Shown here: positions 9,801 through 21,900 of the stretch, piece after piece
How positions within the stretch are numbered: position 1 is the first letter of the stretch
How the letters are laid out: the number at the start of each line of letters is the position of its first letter
Assembly: GCA_032358255.1 (NCBI GenBank)
Contig: JAULBX010026141.1
Span: 1-52,001 of the forward strand
Direction: 5' to 3'
DNA: 52,001 nt
Source of the DNA: Heterotrichella gracilis
Taxonomy: Eukaryota > Sar > Xanthophyceae > Tribonematales > Xanthonemataceae
Notes under the pieces: model-generated
Told to the model about the DNA's origin: nothing
What the model saw: the letters and a program-made list of their open reading frames with translations, nothing else
Database searches by the model: none
Made by a program: the position numbers and the translations under genes

Positions 9801-12423
9801 GTTTTCAGGTAGTGGTAGGGCATTGTCTGTGCCCTGGCTCTTGCATATTGCGGCGCCAGGGTTTAGGGTTTAGAGTTTAGGGTTTGGTGCGGGTAGGTCA
9901 TTGTGGGTGGTTGGGGTATTACCGTGGCAGGCGCATGGCCCATGACCACATGGAAGGGTAACCCATCCGCAATCCCCAAACTAGGGTTTATTGCATGCCG
10001 CACATGGTACCCAAACCCTGAACCAGCCCCTCCCATCGTCACGGATAGGTGATGCGTGTTGCTGCACCGATCCCCCAACCCCTCTCCCCTTACATGCGGC
10101 TCCCCCCGCGACCGCTCCACAACCACCGAATCCACCACCACATCCGTGCACATCGGTCCCCAGCGCCCCGCAAACAGCATCCCCAAAACCCCCAACCCAC
10201 CTGGGATCATCCCCCACCCTTGCACCACCCACCACCCACCCCACCATGTGATGGGAACACCGACAAAACCCCTCACCTGCGGCTCCCCCCTCGACCGCTC
10301 CACCACAACCGAATCCACCACCACGTCCGCGCACGCGGTCCCCAGCGCCCCCGCAAACAGCATCCCCACCGCCCACTGGGGATTGTCCACCGCGAATGCC
10401 ATGGTCAGCCATGAAGCTGACCCCAGGAGGCCGCACAGCACCAGGTAGGATCTGCGCTTGTAGCCAAAGAGGGGTACGGTGTCTGAGAGGAAACCGTAGA
10501 GGGGCTTCAAGACCCAGGGGCCGGCGCCCAGGGAGGTGAGGAGGGCGACCTGGCAGGGGAGGGAATACCATTACTTATAGTAACAAAGGCTGCTCATTGA
10601 TTGGTTACTGGTCAATCAATTCCTCCCCCCACATTGGATAAAGCCGGGGAGTGTATGACAACAAAATCAAGAAAGAGAGCCATGAAGTGACTTCATGACC
10701 CAGGGGGAGGCGCCCAGGGGGGTGAGGAGGGCAACCTGGAAGGGGAGGGAATGGCAGGGGTGAGATTCTTTCGATATTTTTATTGTCCCTAAATTCATCA
10801 GAGAAATCAAGAGTATGTAAAAGGTTTGTTGATAAACAGGATTGGGTGTGATGATTCCTGGACCTTGGTTCTTGTAAAAAAGGACGATTGTTACAATCTA
10901 AGCGAGCAGAACGATAGGATCTGTGCCGCCATCTCGTGAAAGTCAGCGGCGGCCAGGGATGTGAGGAGGGCGACCTGGCAGGAGAGGAGTACCATTACGG
11001 TACTTGAAATATAAAATGCTACTCAGCAATGATTACTCATCAACCCATTCCTTGCCGCACACAGGGCAAAGCCAGGGGAGCGCATGACGTCAATCAGCGG
11101 CCGTAAGGTGGCTTCAATGCCAGGGGGAGTTTAGGGTTTTGGCAGGGTTTTGGCACGTACCTGTGTCGGGTCCATTTGCAACTCGTCACAAGCGCAATAA
11201 TGCCCCGTGCTGGTGGCGGTTGCGATTGGTAGGTTGGATGCAGACTTATATGGGCTTTAGGGTTTGGGTAGGGTTTTGGCAGATACCTGTGTCGGGTCCA
11301 AATGCAGCTCGTCCTTGAAGAAAAACGCCACTGCCAGTCGGGATAGGCCCAGAATGCCTTGGACAAAGTACACTGGGGAAGGGAGGGAGAACAGGGGATG
11401 GGGTGAGCTGGGGAGGAAAGAGGGGTCTAGGACTTGGCAAGCGCTGTGGTACAACCTCTGTGGGGGTTAAGTGTTTGGTGTTCCATGGGTATGGGTATAT
11501 GTTTATGCCACATCGGGTACGGGAGAAAAAACACAAGAGGTGCAGGGGAAGCGGGGTGTGTGTGGGTTTGCGCGCAAGGCTAGAGTTTAGGGTTTAGGGT
11601 TTGGGTAGGGTTTGGGGTTCGGGGGTGAAGGTCTGTGGTCCTCAGAGTGGTGGTGCAAGGCAAAATGCAACTGGGGGAGGTGGCCAGGTGTGGCTTGTTT
11701 GGCACAAGAGTTGTGGCAGTGTTTGAATCTTGTATGCTGCTGCCCTGGATCACTACGGATATTGAGATCTGACACACTAAAAGCACTCGCATTTAAGGCC
11801 TGCAAGGACACGAGGGGGCCACAAACTGCGCTATGATAAACGCAGATCCGTATTTACTTGGGAACGCACGTGAACCAACTGACTGTAAACACACGCCTAT
11901 GCGGTGCGCCGGGCCATATGCATGCAGTGTGCATGCATATGGGCTGTAGTTTTGCATGCATATGCTGTAGTTTTGCGTTGCGGCCCACCCCTTTGCCACG
12001 CCCGGTGCGTGCTGCAGCCAACCTACCCATAGCGATGGCCACCAGTTCGGGGGACCACTTGAGCCCTTTCAACGCAAGCTTTGAATAGAGAACTTTGACA
12101 GGTAGGCCTGAGCCGGGGTCGATTTCGTCCCCAGGGACCTCTAACGAGCGCAGCGCTTTTTGCTCCACGTCGTCTTTGGTATCCACGGCGGAGTAGGTGT
12201 GCTTGTCGTCGTTCATGGCGGGCGTGGAGACGTTCCGTCGCATGGGAAAGGGGCTGTGGTGGTGGGTGGTGGTGGTGCGGGGGGTGCTACGCGGGCTCAA
12301 TTGGTGCCGCAGGGGGCGCGCGCCGTGGGGCGCTCCGTGGGGCGCGGGGGTTCGGAGGCTGGTGATGGTGTGCACGTGCTGGGGTTTTGCGCTGCATGGC
12401 GACCCCAGACCGACCAACGGCAT
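6813..12423 (-). CDS. Folate/biopterin transporter (BT1/FBT family), chloroplast type
   Basis: Eight exons, 12423-12027, 11372-11287, 10549-10277, 9673-9478, 9029-8920, 8485-8342, 7666-7463 and 7061-6813, join in perfect phase to 552 aa. The body follows the cyanobacterial/plastid BT1 folate transporter fold of 12 membrane helices. Typical segments are [104 protein letters not shown] and [14 protein letters not shown]. The first ~115 residues are Pro/His/Arg/Thr-rich, contain no membrane helix and are compatible with a plastid leader. Expected role: movement of folates or pterins across the chloroplast envelope. Nearly every exon has ghost duplicates in the flanking introns (separate entries). 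The substrate is inferred from the family only. Confidence 0.92.
7763..8037 (-). repeat. Two ghost copies of FBT exon 7 5' end with acceptors
   Basis: The acceptor plus first ~30 codons of exon 7 (acceptor at 7667) recurs with exon start at 7856 and again at 8030. The first ghost reads [20 protein letters not shown] with no internal stop across the copied part. The older one carries a TAG in place of a Trp codon. Offsets are 190 and 174 bp, so neither keeps frame with the true exon. Confidence 0.9.
8241..8302 (-). repeat. Ghost copy of FBT exon 6 3' end
   Basis: On the minus strand the final ~20 codons of exon 6 are repeated in degraded form, ending FLLKD as in the true exon (FFLKD at 8342). 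The donor GTGAGT has become TTGAGT, so it cannot act as a normal 5' splice site. Confidence 0.75.
8586..8880 (-). repeat. Array of ghost donor junctions from FBT exon 5
   Basis: The junction CTGTGGCAG|GTGGGG at the end of exon 5 (8920) is followed in the intron by about seven more copies of the exon end plus intron start, at first ~108 bp and then ~40 bp apart. The nearest copy (donor after 8812) preserves [12 protein letters not shown] and its GT donor. Farther ones keep little more than the TGCCACAGGA core joined to CCCTAAA-type sequence. Read-through from the true donor meets a TAG in the telomere-like stretch at 8876-8912. Confidence 0.85.
8876..8912. repeat. Interstitial telomere-like repeat (CCCTAAA)n
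   Basis: About five tandem CCCTAAA/CCCCAAA heptamers, the longest pure run in the window, in FBT intron 5. Shorter runs of two to four units occur at about 4067, 5154, 9233, 9859, 11583, 13683, 16930, 21270, 37770, 44041 and 51290, in both orientations. Confidence 0.95.
10094..10190 (-). repeat. In-frame second copy of FBT exon 3 3' end
   Basis: Repeats GMLFAG...[15 protein letters not shown] with a donor GTAAGG after 10094, 183 bp (61 codons) beyond the donor after 10277. The sequence between the two donors is open in the coding frame and both donors are in phase 0, so the distal site could be used without a frameshift. See findings. Confidence 0.85.
10686..10990 (-). repeat. Two ghost copies of FBT exon 3 5' end
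   Basis: The acceptor and opening codons of exon 3 (true start 10549, [13 protein letters not shown]) recur with starts at 10735 ([13 protein letters not shown], then TGA) and 10974 ([11 protein letters not shown]). Adjacent intron sequence containing TACCATTAC and AGCCGGGGAG-like stretches is repeated too, so the duplicated units include intron. Confidence 0.8.
11161..11202 (-). repeat. Ghost copy of FBT exon 2 donor junction
   Basis: Minus-strand ELQMDPTQ followed by donor GTACGT repeats the end of exon 2 (ELHLDPTQ with GTATCT, 11287). The offset is 126 bp, a multiple of three, but read-through hits a TAA within a CCCTAA motif. Confidence 0.8.
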
Positions 12424-12920
12424 CCCTGTGGTGGGAGGAGGTGATCAGGAAACTAGGGCGCGCATGGCCAAAACACAGGATACACACACAAACCAAGCTT
12501 CGGCTTTGACTACTACTCGGGGTTGAACAAAGCGCAAGTTGGGGGTCTTCAGCATATAAGGTTTGCGTGGTTCGCTTGCAAGGCAGGGAGTTGGAGGGAA
12601 CGTGCGACTGAATGCAGGGTTTGGTCGAGGGTTTTCCGGGGAACGCGATAATATTAAAGTAACGAGAGGGAAACCTATGATCAAAGCCTGATGATTACTC
12701 GGTGATCATCCTTCTCATCCACTTCGGATCAGGGCGGCTTCTGCAAGGTTGATCAACTCCCGACAGCAAGCAGCAAGTTATCGCCAACCCTCACACACAT
12801 ACGACCTACGCGCAACACACAGCGCTATTCCCCTTCGCTTTCGCCTAGCTTTCTATCGCCTACCCACAAGTCCAGGCCAATCCTCGCACCGCGCAAGCCC
12901 TTCACCAGGGTTGGCACACC
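12424..12920. promoter_or_regulatory. Shared divergent promoter region, FBT and MFP1-like genes
   Basis: Only 497 bp separate the two start codons on opposite strands, so both 5'UTRs and promoters must fit here. Both products are predicted plastid proteins, so co-expression is plausible but is inference. CATATAAGG at about 12552 and AATATTAAAG at about 12648 are the only TATA-like strings I see. Confidence 0.5.
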
Positions 12921-15900
12921 ATGGCACTAGCCAGTGTATCTACGGGACTTGCCAGGCAACCATGCCGCTTTGCGGGGGGCTGCCGTAGGGTGGTTGTGCA
13001 CCGCAGGAGGTCTAATGTTACCCGGTGCGCAACTGAGAGTGGTGCTCAGCGGGAGAACAGGCTGTTCAGAGCAGCGAAGTCGGTGGGAGTGGGTCTCATG
13101 GCCTCCGTACTGGTGGGTAATGCATGCCACACATACTGTGGTGCAGCCCGTCACCCGCATTCCACCCCACTATGCTTGGAATGTGCTGCATGGGTGTAGT
13201 GTTCGGGCTGTATCTACTGGGCGAGGTGGGGGGGGGTGTCGAGCGGTGGTGGCCTGTGCCCATGCAGGTAGCAACGCAACACCCAGCATTGGCGCAGTCT
13301 CAAACGGGAGGGACGGACTCCAAAGGCCTGAAGAACGAGCTGGAGCGCATCATCGAGTCCAGGACAGGCAGGGACGCGCTCCCCACCCTCGATGCTTCGC
13401 CCCAGGTAGGGCAAATGGCCACACTGGCATGGCATCCAATCCATTGCATTTCCATATCTTACCATGGAGTGCCCATGTGGGCCATAGTTTCACACCACAG
13501 GACGGGCAGGGTGCGAGCTCGTGGCTTATGCTGGGGGTTGGAGGGGTGATGCGCCAATGTATGGGGTGGGCATGGGAGCATTGCACGGCGTTGTATTCGA
13601 GGGTTTGTAATGCCTGTGCAAGGTGTGCTAGCATGCTCTTCTACAACCCTGGCCTAGCGCCCACACTAGGGTAGGCAGCCACCCTAAAGCCTAAACCCTA
13701 AGCTCGCCCTAGGGTAGGCAGCCACGCATATGTGACCTGCAGTGTGGGGCCTGCCGGGTGTGGAGGTGCGCTGCCATGCTTGGCGCCTAACTTGTTCGAG
13801 CTTGTGAGTCTAGCCCACACATGTTGGCCACACATGGATGCCAAGACCACAGCACCTTCAGCTTAAGGTTAAGGTTCGCACATGTCGGGGATGTGCGTAG
13901 CGCGGCAGGTTACCCAGTTGTGGGTTGCGGGATTGCATGGCTTGTCCTGTAGCTTGCCACAACAGGAGGAGGATACTGGCACCCGAAGGGTGCGACTTGT
14001 GGGTGCAGTACGATGCATATACTTGAGGGGATAGTACAGCACCACTGAACATCGCCCGCTGCGCGCAGGCCGCCCCCGCCACCAGCCGGCGCGCCGAGAT
14101 CCTGGAGCGCGTGGCGCGTGAGGGCCAGGAGGTTGCGGCGCTGAAGCAGCAGCTGGAACGCGCACAGGCTGACCTGATCAAGGCCCAGCAGGCACCCAAG
14201 GCGGAGGTCCCAAGGGTGGCGGCTGCGGCTGTGGCTGCGCCCGCGCCGGCGCCAGGTGGGTTGCTTGTGTGGGTTCCTTGTGTGGGTGGGTGGTGGGTGG
14301 GTGCAGTGGGTGGCCTGGATACCCTGCTGGGGGGCTTGGGTGGAGGGTGGCGTGGGTGGTTGGGTGGCGTGCGGTTTTCGAGGGGCATGCATGGCGCTGA
14401 TGGGGGCATGGATGGGCGACTCCGATAGCGTTCAGGTTTGAATGTGTTGGGACTCAGCGTTATGCGGCATTCATATCATGGAAATATGATATGCAATGCA
14501 AGTATTTGACTGCGGTGGGACTCAGCGTTACGCATTGATGTTGTGGGAATGGCTTGATGCGGCACGTGTCATCCGGAATGCACCTGTTTTAGTCAAAGTA
14601 ATGGAATGCGGCCTTGTACGAGCGGGATACATCAGCGTGGGCGCGTTTTGATTCAGCAGTGGGCGGTGCCAAGCCATGCGGCCAAGCCATGCGGCACGCC
14701 AGGGTTAAGCGCGAGGCGTGACTGGGCCGTGAGCGGTGCTAGGAGGTGCATGTTGTAAATCCATGCAAATTGGTGGGATTGGAATCCCACCCAACAAATT
14801 TGAGCCCCTGCCTTGCAGGTGCTGACGTAGATCTGAGATTGGGGGGAATGTCAAAACCTTAAACATCAAACCCTGGACAACCCCCCTTGCAATCCTGCGT
14901 GTAGTAACTCGCCCCCCTTGCCTTGCAGCTGCCAATGTGGCCGCTGAGCGTGAGATTGCCTGAGATGAACCCTAAACCAAAGGTATCCCCTCTTGCGATC
15001 CTGCATGTAATCATGTTCCCCCTGTCTTGCAGCTGCCAACGTGGCTGCTGAGCGTGAGGCGGCTGAGGCTGAGATCGCCTCACTGAGGCGCCAGCTGGAC
15101 GAGAAGAACAAGCTGCAGGCGGAGCTGGAGCAGGTGAGGGAGAAACCCTAAAACCCTAGCAATCCCTCGATGAACCCTTCACCCTAGAACCAGCTGGAGG
15201 AGAAGGACAAGCTGCAGGCGGAGCTGGAGCAGGTGAGGGAGAACTCTAAAACCCTAGAAATCCATTGGTGAACCCTTAGCCCTAGAACCAGCTGGAAGAG
15301 AAGAACAAGCTGTTGTACATAAAGTGCATGCGCATACAACACCATGCACTTTACCTGCCCGTACCATACACCAAGCTGAGCATACACGAGTATTCAGTAC
15401 CCCTACATACAGTGCGTCTGCACATTGAGAAACCCAAAAACCCTAGCTTGCAAACCCTAAACGGGAACCCCTTGCCTGCAGAAGCTTGAAGCGCTGCCAG
15501 CATCGGAAGAGGAGGGAGGAGGGTTTGGGCTGCTGGTGGGTGCAACGCCCTGCTAAACCCTACACAAGGGTTCCTGTTAGGGTTGCTTGCTAGGGTTCTT
15601 GCTGGGGGTTTCGCCTCTGGGTGAGTGCAACGCTCTGCTGGATTGCTTTTCCGAGGTTCCTCCTTAGAGTCCCTGCTAGGATGTTTGGTACGGTTCTTGT
15701 GGAAGTCCCTATTAGGGTTCCTGCTTATGTGGTGAAGTTCCTGCTAGGTTTCCAGGCTTGTCTTAATCGCCCTCCGAGCGCCAAGACGCGGTGCGTGGTG
15801 ATGGTGGTAGTAGTGGGAGCCCACTGCTGTACACCCCCTAAGGCACACACGACCACCACCACACCCACAGGATGCCTTGGGCAGGGTGGCCTGTCTCTCT

Positions 15901-18900
15901 CCCCCCCCCGCAGCTGGGGTTTAGAGTAAACAGTGAAACCCTTGCCTAGGGTACCCATGTCACCCCACACCTCCCACCCCCGCAGAACGCGCTTGGTGTG
16001 GTGGCTGCCGGAGGCCTGGCTGGGCTCCTGTTCCTGCAAAAGAAGGACACCGCCGCAGCAGTGGAGGGGTTTGAGGGCCAGCTGGACAAGGAGAAGGAGG
16101 GGAGCAAGCAGCTGCAGGATGTGGTCAAGGTGAGGCTGGAAACCCTAGGGCAGGGTTTGTGAGGGTGATAGTGGCTTGAAGAAGGACCAGATGTGTACCG
16201 TTGAGGGTCTACTGGAGGGTTGTCGAGGGTTTTGAGGGGCAGCTGGACAAGGAGAAGGAGGGGACCAAGCAGCTGCAGGATGTGGTCAAGGTGAAACCCT
16301 AGGGTAGGGTTTTGAGGGTCTATGGGGGGGGAGGTTGGTTGGTTGGTTGTGGAGGCGCAGCGGGCGAGGCAGGTGCAGGCCATGGTCGAGTTGAAAGGAG
16401 GAGTAGGAACGGGGTGCCCTTTTGGTCAAGGTATGGGTAGAAACCCTATGGTAGGGTCTTGAGGATGTGATGGTGCCGTTCAGAAGTACAGGGTCAGTAC
16501 CGTTGAGGGCCTAGTGGAGGATTTAAGGGGTGGTGGAGGGGTTGAAGGGGCAGGGCAGCTGCATGACATCCCATGGTCGAGGTAAGGGTGGAGGCCCTAG
16601 GGCAGGGCTTTGACTGGGGTGGTGGAAGGGTTTTGAGGGACCACTTGGTGGGTCAAGTGGACTGCTTTTGAGGCCGGCTGTTGAAGGAGATGCATCCTGT
16701 GGGCAAGGCTGGGAGAAACCTCACGCGCATGCACCCACCCACCCACCCACCCGCATACGCCATTGCGCTCACTATCCACCACCCCTGCAGCGCACGCAAG
16801 CGGCGGTGGAGTCTGAGCGCAGTGCAGCGGCAAAGATCAAGGCGGACGCGGCTGCGGCTGCCAGCAATGCTGCCCGCCAGCTTGAGCTGGAGAAGGAGGC
16901 CAAGCGGGCAGGTGGGTGACGGGCAGGGGAGGGTTTAGGGTTTGAAAGCTAAAGCTTAGGGTTTAGAATATGTGGCAGGGGCCACAGCAAAGCGTTGATG
17001 GCCCACCGAGCGGTGAGGACCTAGGGTCAGGGGTTTGGGTTCCGGGGTGAAAGGTTCACAGGGTTTGTGGTTTAGGGTAATGACTGGCGCGTGGCAGGGG
17101 TGATGACAAATTGTACCGCCCCAGGCTGACCCACATAGTGATGAGACCAAAGAATTCCACCTGAATTGATATGCTGACCTGCCACCGCCAGCCAATACAG
17201 TGTTAGCCCTGTGTGCTAGATATCACAGGTGCATGTGCTCCTTTGCATAGAGAGTGCTGCTTTGCGTGGCGTGAAGGCTGTTTTGCATGGCGCTATCGTT
17301 TTTCAAGCGACGGTGTAAATCGGTGCATATGGTGTTTTGCATGCACCTTTCCTTGTTGCTCAACTCATCACCCCTCCCTCTCCCTGTCCCCTGCACCTGC
17401 ACCTTTATGTGTATCTTCCCCTCACGAGTTACCCACCCTCCACCCCACACCCCCCACTAGTTGAGGCGCAGAAGCGGCTGTATCGCATATAACTAATTAA
17501 TTAATTAATTATTAACTAACTATTTACCCCCCACCCCACCCCCCAGTTGAGGAGGAGAAGCGGCTGCTTGAGCGAAAACTCTTTAATTAATTATTAATTA
17601 ATTATTGACTAACTAATTACCCCCACCCTCCCCCCAGTTGAGGAAGAGAAGCGGCTGCTTGAGCGCACACTCACGGCAGAGCGCCAGCTGGCGGAGGCAC
17701 TCAAGAAGGAGGCAAGCGCATCGGAGGAGGCGTACCAGGTAGGGTTTTTTGTAGGGTTTTTGTTAGGGTTGTGGGGCAGGTTGTGGGGCAGGATTGGGTT
17801 TGCTTTGAAGGAGGCATACCAGGTAGAGTTTGGGCAGAGTTTGAGGTTGAGCGCGGGTTGAGCTTTGGTCGGAGGTTGGTGGGGGTGTGGCTGACAATGC
17901 CAACCCCCATGTAGTTAGCAAGCAATCCAATTCGCATCCGCAGGCCGGAACGGCCGCCAAGGTCTTTGCCGGCGCCAAAGCTTTGGTCACAAAAATTTAA
18001 CCCAGCATGTCACCGTGGGGCAAACCCGCAATCTCACACCCTAACACCCGACTGTGACACCCTGTTTCGGCAGGCTGAAAAGGCCGCCAAGTTCGCCGCG
18101 GACGCCGAGGCCGGCGAGCTCAAGCGCCTGGTGGCCAAGACCGAGGCCGCCCTCGCGCAGCAGCGCACACTCAACGCCACTGTGGGCCAGGAGGCGCAGC
18201 GGGCACAGCGGGAGCTCGAGGCTGTGCTTGAGATCAAGGGCCAGCTGGTGCTGGAGAGCTCTGCGCTGCGGGAGAACCTGGAGGACGAGCGTGTGAAGGG
18301 CGAGGGACTAAGGGCCAGCGTGGGGGAGCTTGAGGCGCGCCTGGCGGAGCAGCGGAGCGTGCTGGAGAAGGTGGGGTGTGGGGGTGGTTGAGGTCTGCTG
18401 ATGGGTTGTTGGCCTCGGTGGTTGGGAGGTGGGCACCACACCAGCGCCGCGTGTTACCATCATTTGCTGTGTAGTTGCATCGGTGTACCCCCATCCCCAC
18501 CTATTGCTGCCAAGGGCAATTCCAAATGTGAGAAAAATGATTTCCTATCTCACAATCTCCAGCATTTTACCAGCATGTCATCAGCATTTCCCTTGGCAGC
18601 AATAGGTGGAGATAGGGGTACCCTTCACAAGGGAAATCATTTCTTCTCACAATCTCCTCGAGGGTGCGCTGAGCCCCTCAGCATGGGAGGCTGTGGCGTA
18701 CTGACTCCAGACTGAGAACAACAAGTACCCGCAAACACATAGAGCCATAGTATGACACACTCGGTGCATTCTGACCACCTATGTACCAATCCCCGCAGGT
18801 TGGAGTTGAGTCCCTGAGCATGCGTGAGGCCATGGCTAGCTTGAAGGAGCGCGCGGGGCAGATGGCAGCGGAGGCGCAGAGGCAAGCAGACGAGGCGGCG

Positions 18901-21900
18901 CAGGAGAGGTGGGTGGTTGTGGGGGCGGGGTGGAGGAGCAGTGGGTGGAGGAGCAGTGGGTGGCGGTGGTTTGTGTAGGGTGATAGGGCGGTGCGCTGCG
19001 GCAATGCGAGCGTGGGTGGCTAGGGTGGCGCAGCAGGGTTTTGCATTAGAGAGGGGTTAAGGGTGGGGAGCAGATGGCAGCTAGAAGCTGTGGATTGCTC
19101 GGGGTCATGGGAGGGTTTTGTGTAGGGTTTCTGAAGGTTTACATAGGGTATCTGTCTGGTTTTGCAGCAGGCTCATCCGTCCAGCTTGTGGGCACACTTC
19201 CAATGTCCTCCCCCCGCCAACACAAAGCACGTATAGGGTTTTGGGGTTAGGGGTTAGGGTTTATCCTAAAATCCCCAGGTCAGCCCCTGGCCAGCACAGG
19301 GCACGTTTAGGGTTTTGGCTTCAGCGTGTGTCCTAATTCTCCCCTGCTACCACAGGGAACGTGCCGATGCTGACCTGGGCACCATAGGGCAGTTTTAGGG
19401 TTTTGGCTTCAGGGTGTATCCTAATTCTCCCCTGCTACTACAGGGAACGTGCCGATGCTGACCTGGCCAGCGCCCGCTCAGCGCTCGACGGCGAGCGCAC
19501 TCGACTCGCCGAGGTTGAGTCTGAGCTGGCGGAAGTGAAGCGCCAGCTGTCGGCCAGCAGTGGCCAGGTGGCGAGCCTGAGTGCTGAGCTGGCGGTGAGC
19601 CTTGAGATGGGGGACAGGATGAGCGGCAAGGTGGTGGAGCTGGAGGAGCAGGTGGGTGGGTGTGTGTGGTGAGGGGGGTGATTGATCCAGCTGCGATAGG
19701 CTTCGAAGTCGATTGCTCGAACACCTTGTGCCATGGGCAGTGGTGTGCGCATGGCGCCCAAACCCTGAACCCTAAGACCCTCCACCCCCCCAGCACTGCT
19801 GTGCGTGATGCTGCTGATGCTCCCCCCCCTCCTACAGGTTGAGGGTGTGCGCTCCCAGCTTGAGGCCGAGCGCAAGGAGGGTGAGAGGCTGAAGGAGGAA
19901 GGGGAGGTCCTGCGAAACGAGCTCAACGAGGTGAGTGCTGAGGGTGGACTGGGGTTTAGGGTTTCAAACCTAGTTTTTGAGGTTCAGGGTTTGGCGTTGT
20001 CTCTACCGAACCCTAGGGCAGGTGCTCCGCAATGAGCTGAACGAGGTGTGTGCGTGGCTAAGGGAGATGCTGGGGTAGGTAGGCAACACGAGGTGCGAGG
20101 CTTTGCGGCTGTCTCCAATGTGGGGATATAGGAGGGGGTACAAAGGGGTGGAACGGGTACCACAAAAGGGCGGTTAGTGGCACGACCGGTTGGCCGCCAT
20201 CTGCCACACAAACCCTAAACCCTAATCCACCCTCCACCCAGGTTCGTGCCACTGTTGAGGCAACCACCGCCGCCCTTGAGGAGGACAGGCAGCGGGAGTC
20301 TGAGCTGCGCGACCAGATATCGGCACTGCGCGACCAGTATGTGCGGGTGGAGGACCAGCTGGAGTCAGAACAGGTAAATCATGTGGTTAAATCACTCTTA
20401 TTGCTGTATTGGGTTGAGGGCCAGCTGGGCAGGCGGCGCAACGAGGCAACGCCTTATGTTAGGTGCATACTATTAGAACCAAAGCCTCTTGCCTGTAATG
20501 GGGCTGCTCCTTCTGAATGGTCGAGGGAATCTATTTGTTGCTCAAAGAACATCTGTTGTATGCGTATTATGCACCAGCTTTGTCACTGTCTACGTCCATT
20601 ATGTTGCAATGAATGGCATTTCACTGGGCGCTGTGCCTTTCTAGGGTGCCATGATGAACCTGCGCAAGGACAACGAGACCCTACGCAAGGGTTTGACGGA
20701 GGCGCAGGCGCGCAACAGCGGCCAGGTGGCGGCCTTTGAGGCGAGGAAGGCGGAGTACGAGGAGCAGCTGGCAAAGCTGGAGGGGCGGCTGGAGCAGGTG
20801 GGCAGGGTTTGGGTTGTAGGGTGTAGGGTTGTAGGGTTTATGTGGAGTATGAGGAGCAGCTGGCAAAGCTGGAGGGGCGCCTGGAGCAGGTGGGCAGGCT
20901 TCGGGTTTTAGGGTTTAGCTTTAGGGTTCAGTGTCTCCCTGGGGTTGGGAGGTTAGGCCGATGTGGACAAGCTGTCTGTCTCATCCTCGCCACCCATCGA
21001 GTGCCGCCAAACCTTACACACCCTTACCGAAGCCCTCTCCAGGCACCCTAAGTTCTCTTCCCTCCGATATCAAAATGCCCCTCCAATATTATGAACCGCC
21101 CTCCCCTCTTGCCCCCAGGCCCACCAGGACCTCCTTGAGGAGCGGGAAGCTAGCCAGGATGCCACTGCGGCTGTGGTGAAGCTGCGGACGGTCATCCAAG
21201 GGGTGCAGGAGGACATGTTTGCAGCGCAGGAGGCGCAGCAGCTGGTGCGCAAACCCTACACCCTATACCGGAAAACCCTAAACCCTAAGGCAGGTGTGGT
21301 CCAAGGGGTGCAGGAGAACATGTATGCAGGGCAGGAGGCGCAGCAGCTGGTGCGCAAACCCTAAATTCTATACCACAAAACCCTAAACCCTAAGGCAGGT
21401 GTGGTCCAAGGGGTGCAGGAGGACATGCTTGCAGCGCAGGAGGCGCAGCAGCTGGTCCGCAAACCCTAAGCCCTATACTGCAAAACCCTAAACTTTAAGG
21501 CAGGTGTTGCCCAAGGGGTGCAGGAGGACATATTTGCAGCGCAGGAGGCGCAGCAGCTGGTGGAGGACGGGGTAAACCCTAGCTAGGGTTTGGGTCGGGT
21601 GTAGGGTATTGCAGCGCTGCGCAAGTGTGAGGGCGAACCCTACCAGGGCTTGGTTCCAGCTTATGCAAACTAAGCAAACACACCAGCCGTCGCGTTGCTT
21701 TGCCTCTCCCCATTGCTAAGCCCCCCACCCTACGCCTGCACACCCCACCACTGACCCCCTTCCCCCCACAACCACACAGGCCGCCGCCGCGCTTGATGCG
21801 GAGCGCATTGCCCGGGAGGACAGCGAGGTGATGGTGGGTGAGCTGCGGGCGCAGCTGAGCAAGGCCCAGGCGGACGAGAGTGAGGCGCGGGCGGCTGCCG

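Noticed and set aside
18486-18620. Autonomous transposon
   Set aside because: No transposase, no clear target-site duplication; only a short fold-back is present.
21190-21575. CRISPR-like array (regular 105-bp repeats)
   Set aside because: Units are contiguous without unique spacers, encode coiled-coil sequence of the host gene and lie in a eukaryotic intron-rich locus.
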